Source: a virus. From it: 64,000 bases of DNA. Numbering within the stretch: the stretch's first letter is position 1; every line of letters starts with the position of its first letter. The translations under genes were made by a program, and so were the position numbers. The notes beneath the pieces were generated by a model. It saw only the letters and a list, made by a program, of their open reading frames with translations. It was not told the DNA's origin and searched no databases. Positions 52,026 through 58,946 of the stretch are shown one piece after another. The stretch lies in IMG/VR virus record IMGVR_UViG_3300030329_003597, positions 266-64,265 of that record, one strand, 5' to 3'.

Positions 52026-53095
52026 TGGTAGAACGAAAGGATCTTACTCCAGTTGTATATGCTCTAATAATGCTAGGGGTGTTTCTTCTTGCATCATTTA
52101 CAGCCAATGGACAAACTCTAAAAAAGACGTTTAAGTTTGCTACATTCTATACTGCCTTCAGTGGTGGTAACTCCATAGCTGATGATAACATATACTCTGT
52201 AACTAATGGGTTACAGACTGATGTATTAGAAACTCCTTTCGATTATTCGTTTACAGCTGGTGTTCGTAAGATTGCTAGGTTTGGGTATGAGAACCGAGCT
52301 AATGTATTCTATGATGGAACAGAGAAGTCTTATAGCGATGCTGCTACCATTGGTAAAGTAAAAGGGTTTGAATTCTTATTTGAAGCTGACTGGCGTAGAC
52401 AACAAGGCAGAAACTTTATTGATCAGGATTATTTCTTACGTTATGTAGCTAAAAACTGGATAGCTAAGGTTGAATATCTACAAGATGGGTTTGCCGATGT
52501 TGAGTATTTTGAGGGATCCCAAAGGCTTCGACTCAATGCTAATGATAAACTTAGCTTTAATATTGGGGTGGCTCAACGTATATCTGAACCATATGGGTAT
52601 AATCCTTTAGAAGAATGGGTGTTGTCAAATAATAACATACACTATACAAGTCTTGCTATACAAGAGGGGTATACTGTAGATGTACAAGCTGGTGAATATT
52701 TCTCTCCAGACGGTGAGCTTGTAGCTAATAGTGTTGATGTATGGGAGCAGGTTGTTATACCTGAAGTTATTGATGATTATGTTGCTAGAAAAAGAAATGA
52801 ACTACCTAATGTATGGAACTATTCTGTAGTTGTTGGGTATGATTACTATAAGTATTCTAAAGAATTTTGGATGCACAATTGGGTAAGTGTAATGCCTTAT
52901 CATCTTAAGACAGATGACGAGTATTCTTACTTTGAAACCACCGAAGGGGGGCAATGGCTAGATTACGGCGCAGGCCTTATCTTTGGGTGGAGATTAAACA
53001 AGAGTCTTGGTGTGTTTTTAGAGGGAAAATACAATAAGTATTGGAATCGAGAATGGCATGACTTCTCAGTTGGATTAAATTACGTAATATTATAA
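52025..53095 (+). CDS. Outer-membrane beta-barrel-like protein
   Basis: Three hundred and fifty-six residues from the ATG at 52025 (a GTG 3 nt earlier is in frame). A short cytoplasmic head and hydrophobic signal (VVYALIMLGVFLLASFTANG, then Q) is followed by alternating amphipathic strands rich in Tyr, Phe and Trp (FEFLFEADWRRQQGR, RLNANDKLSFNIGVAQR, WNYSVVVGYDYYKYSKEF) and the last strand HDFSVGLNYVIL. This pattern is that of an outer-membrane barrel. A phage barrel could alter the receptor surface, block superinfection or weaken the outer membrane for lysis. Function is inferred. Confidence 0.6.
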   Translation: MVERKDLTPVVYALIMLGVFLLASFTANGQTLKKTFKFATFYTAFSGGNSIADDNIYSVTNGLQTDVLETPFDYSFTAGVRKIARFGYENRANVFYDGTEKSYSDAATIGKVKGFEFLFEADWRRQQGRNFIDQDYFLRYVAKNWIAKVEYLQDGFADVEYFEGSQRLRLNANDKLSFNIGVAQRISEPYGYNPLEEWVLSNNNIHYTSLAIQEGYTVDVQAGEYFSPDGELVANSVDVWEQVVIPEVIDDYVARKRNELPNVWNYSVVVGYDYYKYSKEFWMHNWVSVMPYHLKTDDEYSYFETTEGGQWLDYGAGLIFGWRLNKSLGVFLEGKYNKYWNREWHDFSVGLNYVIL

Positions 53096-53097
53096 AA

Positions 53098-53382
53098 ATG
53101 GCAAAGCAGATTGGAGAGGATACTAAAGTAACATTTGACCTTAAAACAATAGGGTTGGGTGTAGCAGGGCTTGCAGCCTTAATAGGAATGTGGTTTACGC
53201 TACAAGCTGATATAGCAGAAGCAAAAGAGTTGCCAGAGCCATTGCCTCCAGACATTACACGTATGGAGTTTGATATGAAGGACCAGCTAGTACGTCAAAC
53301 AATTATGACAACTCAAGAAGATGTATCAGAACTTAAAGAAGATCTAGATCGTATTGAGGAAAAAATAGATAAACTACAGTAA
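53098..53382 (+). CDS. Membrane-anchored coiled-coil protein (spanin- or holin-like)
   Basis: Ninety-four residues. One membrane span near the N-terminus (TIGLGVAGLAALIGMWFTLQ), a Pro-rich hinge (ELPEPLPPDI), then a C-terminal coiled coil (VSELKEDLDRIEEKIDKLQ). N-in single span plus periplasmic coiled coil is the layout of i-spanins; a partner o-spanin was not identified. Sits with holin and barrel-like genes, so a lysis role is reasonable. Confidence 0.6.
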   Translation: MAKQIGEDTKVTFDLKTIGLGVAGLAALIGMWFTLQADIAEAKELPEPLPPDITRMEFDMKDQLVRQTIMTTQEDVSELKEDLDRIEEKIDKLQ

Positions 53383-53384
53383 TT

Positions 53385-53780
53385 ATGAAGCCATTAAAAA
53401 GAAAAAAACTTACAGAAGAAAAAAACGTGCCAATAGGCATTACTGAATTTAAGAAAGGTGATAAAACAACTGAGTATGTGAAGAGTGTTCAACCTGGTAA
53501 AGTCCTTAAAAAGAAATATAAAAAAGGCAAACCAGCAAAATCAAAATATATATCAGAAAAGAAAGCTGAACGTCAGATAAAGCGTAAAAGAAGAAGAGCA
53601 GCAAAAGATGAGTACGGGGGAAGACATTATAGGCTCAGGAAAAAAGCAAAGAAGTTAGAGGATAAGGCTATGAACTTCCCTGGCGAAAAACAAGTATCTA
53701 AGAAAAGGTCTGAGAAACTAATGACAAAAGCTCAAACAAAACGTCAAAAAGCTAGGGATATTAGGGCAAAGAAAAGTTAA
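53385..53780 (+). CDS. Very basic protein, 131 aa
   Basis: One hundred and thirty-one residues, mostly Lys and Arg (EKKAERQIKRKRRRAAKDEY). Probably disordered and nucleic-acid-binding; could condense packaged DNA or be a minor virion protein. A gap of 2 nt follows the spanin-like gene. No homologue recognised. Confidence 0.65.
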   Translation: MKPLKRKKLTEEKNVPIGITEFKKGDKTTEYVKSVQPGKVLKKKYKKGKPAKSKYISEKKAERQIKRKRRRAAKDEYGGRHYRLRKKAKKLEDKAMNFPGEKQVSKKRSEKLMTKAQTKRQKARDIRAKKS

Positions 53781-53792
53781 ATAATTTAATAA

Positions 53793-54131
53793 ATGAAACA
53801 TTTAATCTACATATGTTTATTTGCAATGACATCTCTTGGTATGACTATACCAGATTCAGGAGTATGCGTCGTTGAGTTTAACGCAAGTTTTAACTCAGCA
53901 AATAGTGTTGATTGGATTGATGAGTTGAGTGATTGTAAAGGGAAGAGGGTGGATATTGTTGCTAGCCCTGAATTACAAAAAGAACATAAAATTGTAGTAG
54001 TACCTACTGTTATCGTGTTTAACGATGGGGAAGAGGTGGAGAGATTTCAAGCAAACATCATGATGCAGCTTGAAGCAACGAAAGATGAGGTTCAGGAAGC
54101 GGTTGATGAAATTATAATGAGTGCATTCTAA
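53793..54131 (+). CDS. Secreted thioredoxin-fold protein lacking CxxC
   Basis: One hundred and twelve residues. Signal-like start (MKHLIYICLFAMTSLGMT) then VCVVEFNASFNSANSVDWID, where a thioredoxin would have its WCxPC site; the cysteines are absent. KIVVVPTVIVFNDGEEVERF keeps the cis-Pro VPT and the following strand. So a redox-inactive thioredoxin-like chaperone or binding module in the periplasm is likely. Fold by pattern only. Confidence 0.6.
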   Translation: MKHLIYICLFAMTSLGMTIPDSGVCVVEFNASFNSANSVDWIDELSDCKGKRVDIVASPELQKEHKIVVVPTVIVFNDGEEVERFQANIMMQLEATKDEVQEAVDEIIMSAF

Positions 54132-54484
54132 TGAGGGCAATTAAAGGAAGAAATCCTGAGCTGATAAGTCAAGCTGATATAGACAAAATTAAAGGGTGGA
54201 GGACATCTCATAGAGACAATCCAGGTGGTGGTCGTTCTACTCATCTTATGGCTAGTTCAGATAATTTAGTTTTCCCTACGTTATTTCAGGAGGATGATGG
54301 ATCGTGGACAGAGTATGAAAAAGATGAATGGAGAGAGGCTCTTGAAAGGGCTAAAAGAGAAGGTACGGTTCATAAAGCAGCAAACCCACAAGCTGCTAAT
54401 CTTATAGCTGAGGGAGCATGGAAAGGACTACATACTGAAGGCGGATTAATGGATGTTTTAAGTGAATGGGGTAGAAACAGATGA
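54131..54484 (+). CDS. Small protein of unknown function, 117 aa
   Basis: One hundred and seventeen residues starting MRAIKGRNPELISQADIDKI. A central VFPTLFQEDDGSWTEYEKDE and terminal HKAANPQAANLIAEGAWKGL give an alpha/beta look. ATG overlaps the previous stop; end overlaps the next start (ATGA). The IKGRNPExI start resembles short proteins near phage virion genes as I recall. Unknown. Confidence 0.7.
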   Translation: MRAIKGRNPELISQADIDKIKGWRTSHRDNPGGGRSTHLMASSDNLVFPTLFQEDDGSWTEYEKDEWREALERAKREGTVHKAANPQAANLIAEGAWKGLHTEGGLMDVLSEWGRNR

Positions 54485-56448
54485 ACACGGTTAAGAAAAA
54501 AAAAGGCACTAGAGTTAGGAAGCTAGCTAATGGAGGTAACGGGAATGGCAACGGCGATCCAGTAAAAGAAACTACAGCAACACCCCCTCAAATTATTTAT
54601 GCTGATTATGACGAAGATGTTATAGTTCCAGAAGGTGCTACAGTAGTTCGAACAAACAAACCTCCTGAACCAGGATCTTTTGAGAGTGTATTAAATGATC
54701 CATACCTAACACAATATGGTGGCTCAAATTACCAAAGCACACCTTTGGTTGATCTTACTCTTGCTCTTGGCGCATACGGTTTAGGAAGTGCCTTGCCAGC
54801 GATTGGAGAAGGTTTGGCAGCAAGTTGGAGAGGATTAACTGGGGTTGGAGAGAGTGTGTATAGCACTCTTAGTGGGCCTTTTAGTACGGTATTTAGATCA
54901 CCTTTAGTAAACCCAGTAACAGGGAATCCTGTAGCTGGCGGTGCAATAACTGGGGAAGGTTTAATTAACTCATACTTCGCAGCACACGGGGCTATGAACT
55001 TGCCTGGGGATATAAAGGCCTTTATTGATGACCCTTCATGGGAGGCTGCAGGCGATATTGGGATAGATGTACTTGAGATGCTTCCTGTTGCTATAGACTA
55101 CTTCCTGCCAAAATTCTATAGTGCTGTAAAAAATACAGTATCCGCCGAGTCTAAAACCGCTACCGCTGAAACACCCGTAATATCTCTTGAGTCTTCTACT
55201 ACAGGTGCAAGGGGAACAGATGCGGTTTTAAATGCTTTAAGAGAACAGGAGTTAAAAAGAATATATACCTCTCATTTCGCTGATCAAGTAAAAGGTGTAA
55301 AAGCAAGAGGTGCTGCAGGTATATTAACTGAAGCAGAAGTTGAGGCAGAAATAGCTACAGTTCTTGCATATCAAAACGAATATCTATCTCACCCAAGATT
55401 TTTACAAAAATTAGAAGAGGCACAAAAGATTGCGGAGCTTCAAACTCAAGTTATACCTGGAACAAAAATACTCACCCCTCAAGCTAATGCTGCTATAGCT
55501 GAGTTTGGGGGCGTTAGTAAGTTTGGCTTTATGGGTGAGGTAAAAGTTGCAGAAGGTGTTTATGAATGGCAATTAATCCCCTTTGCTGACGCAAAAACTA
55601 CAGCATTTAAAATGGTTGAGGAAATGCAGAAGGGTGATGATGTTTTGAGAAATGCAATAGGTAGAGCTAAAGATGAAATATTTACAACTTATATAGATCC
55701 AGCAACAGGTGTATTACAAAAACAAGAAGCAAGAGGTCTGTACACAGCAGGAGGGGAAGCAGTTCAAGGTGAGGGTATGGCTTTTGATGCTGCTGAAATA
55801 GCGTATCTAAACACACTAAGCCCAGAAGACCTTCTTAAGGTTTTAGCTCACGAAGATAATCACGCTAGATTAATACCATTTTTAGAGTTCACCTTAAATA
55901 CTTATAACACAAGAAGGTTTACTTATTTAGATGATATTTATATCCCACCTGGTGGTAGAGCTGCTACAGACGGTTCTATTAAACCAGGAACGGAGTTGTT
56001 TAAAATCTTTATGAACCCAAGAATAGGTCTTTCTGAAAGAAATTTAACATACCTGGCGGATGAGGCAGAGTTAGCTGCAAGAATGGGGGAGATAAAAATT
56101 AATTGGTGGGAACAGCAAATGAAAGCTGGGGAAGCTGGATTGTCTATGGATGAGTGGATGTACAATTGGACTCCAGACATGGCTAGGAAAGCATATGAAT
56201 TGTGGGATCCAACGGGTGGACATTCACTATGGTTGGTTATTAAAGGAGCTAATGAAAAAGAAAAGTTTCAAAATATAACAAATCTTCTTAATAATTTACT
56301 TACACCTTCTGTGCCCATAGCTGTTGCTGGTGGTATAGGTGTAGCAGCTACGTCTACTGAGGCTGCTATAGAAGAAGCCCCCACGAGTAACAAACGTGGA
56401 GGCTTCATATCAAAGAAAAAAAGACGTAAAGGCTATAGATTAATTTAA
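54481..56448 (+). CDS. Large protein with HExxH metallopeptidase-like motif
   Basis: Six hundred and fifty-five residues. A Lys-rich N-terminus and NGGNGNGNGDP linker precede a helical region. Near residue 457 LKVLAHEDNHARLIPF contains H-E-D-N-H, the zincin HExxH signature in a helix, with YLADEAELAARMGEIK about 65 residues later as a candidate third ligand. The C-terminus is basic (SKKKRRKGYRLI). It may be a virion-borne peptidase or polyvalent protein. It ends overlapping the converging sigma-factor gene by 9 nt, leaving no space for a terminator. Confidence 0.6.
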   Translation: MNTVKKKKGTRVRKLANGGNGNGNGDPVKETTATPPQIIYADYDEDVIVPEGATVVRTNKPPEPGSFESVLNDPYLTQYGGSNYQSTPLVDLTLALGAYGLGSALPAIGEGLAASWRGLTGVGESVYSTLSGPFSTVFRSPLVNPVTGNPVAGGAITGEGLINSYFAAHGAMNLPGDIKAFIDDPSWEAAGDIGIDVLEMLPVAIDYFLPKFYSAVKNTVSAESKTATAETPVISLESSTTGARGTDAVLNALREQELKRIYTSHFADQVKGVKARGAAGILTEAEVEAEIATVLAYQNEYLSHPRFLQKLEEAQKIAELQTQVIPGTKILTPQANAAIAEFGGVSKFGFMGEVKVAEGVYEWQLIPFADAKTTAFKMVEEMQKGDDVLRNAIGRAKDEIFTTYIDPATGVLQKQEARGLYTAGGEAVQGEGMAFDAAEIAYLNTLSPEDLLKVLAHEDNHARLIPFLEFTLNTYNTRRFTYLDDIYIPPGGRAATDGSIKPGTELFKIFMNPRIGLSERNLTYLADEAELAARMGEIKINWWEQQMKAGEAGLSMDEWMYNWTPDMARKAYELWDPTGGHSLWLVIKGANEKEKFQNITNLLNNLLTPSVPIAVAGGIGVAATSTEAAIEEAPTSNKRGGFISKKKRRKGYRLI

Positions 56449-57309
56449 GTAGCTTAATAATAATTTGTGACGACTTGAGTGCTTGAGTCGCTTCAAAGCA
56501 CGGTCACGTATTTGCCTTACTCTCTCGGAAGAGAGATCAATCATCTCTGATATTTCTTCTAATGTCTGAGGGTGTTCAATACCTATACCAAAATAAAGCT
56601 GTAAGATTCTAGACTCTCTAGGGGTAAGGCCTCTTAAAGCTGATTGCACTTCTTGCTTTAGACTTTCATCAACTAATCCTTGATCAGGATCATCAAGTGA
56701 TGTATCCGCCATAAAATCCCCTATCTTACTTGACTTATCTTCATCGCTACTTGCAGGCGCATCTAAACTCATGTGTCTGTTAGCATTTTCGAGAATTATT
56801 TTAACATCTTTAGCCGTCATGTCTAACTCGGCAGCTATCTCTAAAATCGTTGGGGCTCTCTCAAGGTTCTGCTCTAGAGACGCATAGATTCTTTTAATTT
56901 TTATTAAAGATCCTATTTTGTTTTGAGGCAGCCTCACCAACCTTGCGTGATCGGAAAGCGCAGATAATATATTTTGTCTCACCCACCATACGGCATAAGA
57001 TATAAACTTAAAACCACGAGTCTCATCAAACCTTTGGGCTGCACGAATCAATCCCAGATTACCTTCACTAATTAAGTCAGGTAGGCTAAGTCCTTGATTT
57101 TGATACTGTTTAGCAACAGAAACAACGAATCTTAAGTTCGCTCTAGTTAACTTATCTAGTGCCTGCTTGTCCCCATTACGTATCCTTCTAGCTAATTCCG
57201 TCTCCTGATTTATATCAACCATATCCTCCTTAGATACGTCTGATAAATATCTATCAAGGCTAGGTTGTGACCTGTCAGTTATTTGCTGTGTAATTTTAAG
57301 CTGTCTCAT
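56440..57309 (-). CDS. RpoD-like primary-type sigma factor
   Basis: Two hundred and eighty-nine residues, the length of the Bacteroidota housekeeping sigma. Region 1.2 (about 15-45), region 2 (LRFVVSVAKQYQNQGLSLPD, then ISEGNLGLIRAAQRFDETRG and FKFISYAVWWVRQNI, about 53-113), region 3 (about 128-185) and region 4 (LTPRESRILQLYFGIG, LSSERVRQIRDRALKRL, about 228-289) are all present. Region 2 is close to the host type (FKFISYAVWWIRQ) as I remember it; region 4 diverges more. It should direct host RNA polymerase core to TAnnTTTG promoters of the late arm. Not an ECF factor. Confidence 0.9.
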   Translation of the reverse strand: MRQLKITQQITDRSQPSLDRYLSDVSKEDMVDINQETELARRIRNGDKQALDKLTRANLRFVVSVAKQYQNQGLSLPDLISEGNLGLIRAAQRFDETRGFKFISYAVWWVRQNILSALSDHARLVRLPQNKIGSLIKIKRIYASLEQNLERAPTILEIAAELDMTAKDVKIILENANRHMSLDAPASSDEDKSSKIGDFMADTSLDDPDQGLVDESLKQEVQSALRGLTPRESRILQLYFGIGIEHPQTLEEISEMIDLSSERVRQIRDRALKRLKHSSRHKLLLSYLN

Positions 57310-57694
57310 TTGCTGTTTCTCTTTCTAACTTTTTTAATAATCTTTTCTTAGTTAATTTAAGTGTATTAATTCTTGAATCAATTGAATCTAATTGAGTCCT
57401 TAATAAGTAATCTTCAAGTATGTTATCTACTATATCTTTAACTACCTTATATGTGTCAGCATATCCTGGCCAATAGTCTAGGTTTGGAAAATGCTTTCCC
57501 GTGTAATAACTACAGGTAGACCTATCTACACCTATAGCATCACCTATCTCCATTGTAGTGCAATAAGGTGTAAGAGCTACACCTATAGCTGCTCTAACTT
57601 GTACGTGATGCCGTACACGAGATTTACTTCTCACAATACCTAAGGTTTCATATACCTCAGTTACTGCTTGAGTTATAGCGTCTGTTCTTTTCAT
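57296..57694 (-). CDS. DnaA-domain-IV-like DNA-binding protein
   Basis: One hundred and thirty-two residues from the ATG at 57692-57694; a longer frame would start inside quasi-palindrome 4. VRHHVQVRAAIGVALTPYCT, MEIGDAIGVDRSTCSYYTGK follows the DnaA domain IV order (arginine helix, turn, D-x-S-T recognition). A C-terminal coiled coil (SIDSRINTLKLTKKRLLKKL) resembles that of the 63209-63661 product. It could bind the origin or regulate early genes. It overlaps the sigma gene by 14 nt. Confidence 0.6.
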   Translation of the reverse strand: MKRTDAITQAVTEVYETLGIVRSKSRVRHHVQVRAAIGVALTPYCTTMEIGDAIGVDRSTCSYYTGKHFPNLDYWPGYADTYKVVKDIVDNILEDYLLRTQLDSIDSRINTLKLTKKRLLKKLERETANETA

Positions 57695-57723
57695 TTTATT
57701 AAATTTTATTTTTTGACAGTTTG

Positions 57724-57766
57724 TTACATAATATATCTTCATAAAATGAAGAGATATATTATATAA
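57724..57766 (-). repeat. Quasi-palindrome 4 of 4
   Basis: Arms 57724-57742 and 57746-57766 around AAA, with the TATATCT/AGATATA core of copies 1-3. Here the 2-nt bulge lies in the opposite arm. It overlaps the stop of the 57759 gene and lies about 30 nt before the DnaA-like ATG, the same stop-hairpin-start placement as the others. Confidence 0.75.
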
Positions 57767-58280
57767 CTAACCTCTCTTCTGTATCTGGATGGATGTAAGA
57801 TTTTTTGTAATTTATTATCTCGCAACTTTTTAATTGAAGTAAATCATTTAATACGAGCATAGTTATTTTATCTTTTCTATCCTTCCGTTGATATATTTTT
57901 TTGTATGCGTCTTTTTTATATAAGACGTAATCGTTAAAGTCTACGTTGCCTAAACACCAATCTAAAAGTTCTTTTCTTTCTACACGCACGAACCCCCCTA
58001 CCTCACATATTTCAAAAGCTATCCATTTTGCTTCACCTAATAGCCATCCGAGATCACCATGCACGTTTCTAAACTCCACCCATATTTCATCAGGTAAATT
58101 ATTACCTTTTACATCAACACCATCAGGCCCATGCCAAAAATCTACATGAAGCTCTATATCTTCATCACGGGTAGACTTATTTATACCGCTAAATATTCTT
58201 GCATATCTAGTAGCACAAACTCCACCATCTTTCCAAGACTGCTTTCGCCTCTCGTTAAAAAGGTTGTTTATATTGCTCAT
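57759..58280 (-). CDS. Putative PD-(D/E)xK-like protein
   Basis: One hundred and seventy-three residues. DGVDVKGNNLPDEIWVEFRN then GDLGWLLGEAKWIAFEICEV and FVRVERKELLDWC follow the order of phage proteins in which VDVK and IWVEF supply nuclease-like acidic and lysine residues, as I recall the family. A restriction-endonuclease fold is plausible but not certain. It ends within quasi-palindrome 4. Confidence 0.5.
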   Translation of the reverse strand: MSNINNLFNERRKQSWKDGGVCATRYARIFSGINKSTRDEDIELHVDFWHGPDGVDVKGNNLPDEIWVEFRNVHGDLGWLLGEAKWIAFEICEVGGFVRVERKELLDWCLGNVDFNDYVLYKKDAYKKIYQRKDRKDKITMLVLNDLLQLKSCEIINYKKSYIHPDTEERLVI

Positions 58281-58482
58281 ATTCTTTTGAGATTTCTTTA
58301 ATTAGATCTAATTCAGTATTTACCCAAACTCTAAAGTCCTTTATATTACTCATTACATCTTCAATCTCAGTAAGAATATCAGAACCATCTTCACTATAAA
58401 GGCTTTCATGCAAAGTGCTTGTTGCTTGGTGAATTCTTTCACATGCCTCCATATAGAAAACGCTTACTTCCTTCTCAGTCAT
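58255..58482 (-). CDS. Small helical protein, 75 aa
   Basis: Seventy-five acidic helical residues starting MTEKEVSVFYMEACERIHQA. It overlaps both neighbours by several nt. No motif recognised; probably an accessory of the replication operon. Confidence 0.7.
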   Translation of the reverse strand: MTEKEVSVFYMEACERIHQATSTLHESLYSEDGSDILTEIEDVMSNIKDFRVWVNTELDLIKEISKEYEQYKQPF

Positions 58483-58927
58483 TATCTATAGATTTTTTTA
58501 TCTCTTGTATTGCTTGATCTACTTGTAGTCTGTTTTTAGCTAAGTAAACTTCACAATCCATTTCGTTATCCATGATGTACTTCAGAAAAAGCTTCCAACG
58601 CATAGGGAAATCATGATGCGACGGTAAGTAACCTTTTGTTTCTATAATCCAGGTAGAATCCTTACAAACAAAATCAGGTGTGTATCGTATAGGGTGTTGA
58701 ATTGAATTGGTCCTATCAGACATGTCCTTTTTTTTGTTTGTCATCTTAAAATACTTATGCTCAAACCTAAAGGATTCCACTAAAGTAAATTGTTCTTCTT
58801 CATATGAAAAACCTATACCATGTTGACGCAGTTGATCCGCACAATACTTTTCAATTGATGACTTATACTTTCCTAGTTGTTTTTTTTTAGATTTAGAAGT
58901 TCTCTTATTCCTTTTCTTTCTCATCAA
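58475..58927 (-). CDS. Endonuclease I-like resolvase
   Basis: One hundred and fifty residues. A Lys-rich start is followed by SSIEKYCADQL, then RYTPDFVCKDSTWIIETKGY with Asp85, Glu96 and Lys98 forming a PD-(D/E)xK site, as in T7 endonuclease I/DUF1064-type nucleases. Such enzymes resolve Holliday junctions and replication intermediates before packaging. Gene order beside the helicase supports this. Fold by motif. Confidence 0.75.
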   Translation of the reverse strand: MMRKKRNKRTSKSKKKQLGKYKSSIEKYCADQLRQHGIGFSYEEEQFTLVESFRFEHKYFKMTNKKKDMSDRTNSIQHPIRYTPDFVCKDSTWIIETKGYLPSHHDFPMRWKLFLKYIMDNEMDCEVYLAKNRLQVDQAIQEIKKSIDND

Positions 58928-58946
58928 GAGTAAAGTTACTCTATAA

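Noticed and set aside
57695-57742. Longer start for the DnaA-like gene (16 extra residues)
   Set aside because: The extra codons lie in quasi-palindrome 4 and the other copies sit in untranslated leaders; the ATG at 57694 is preferred.
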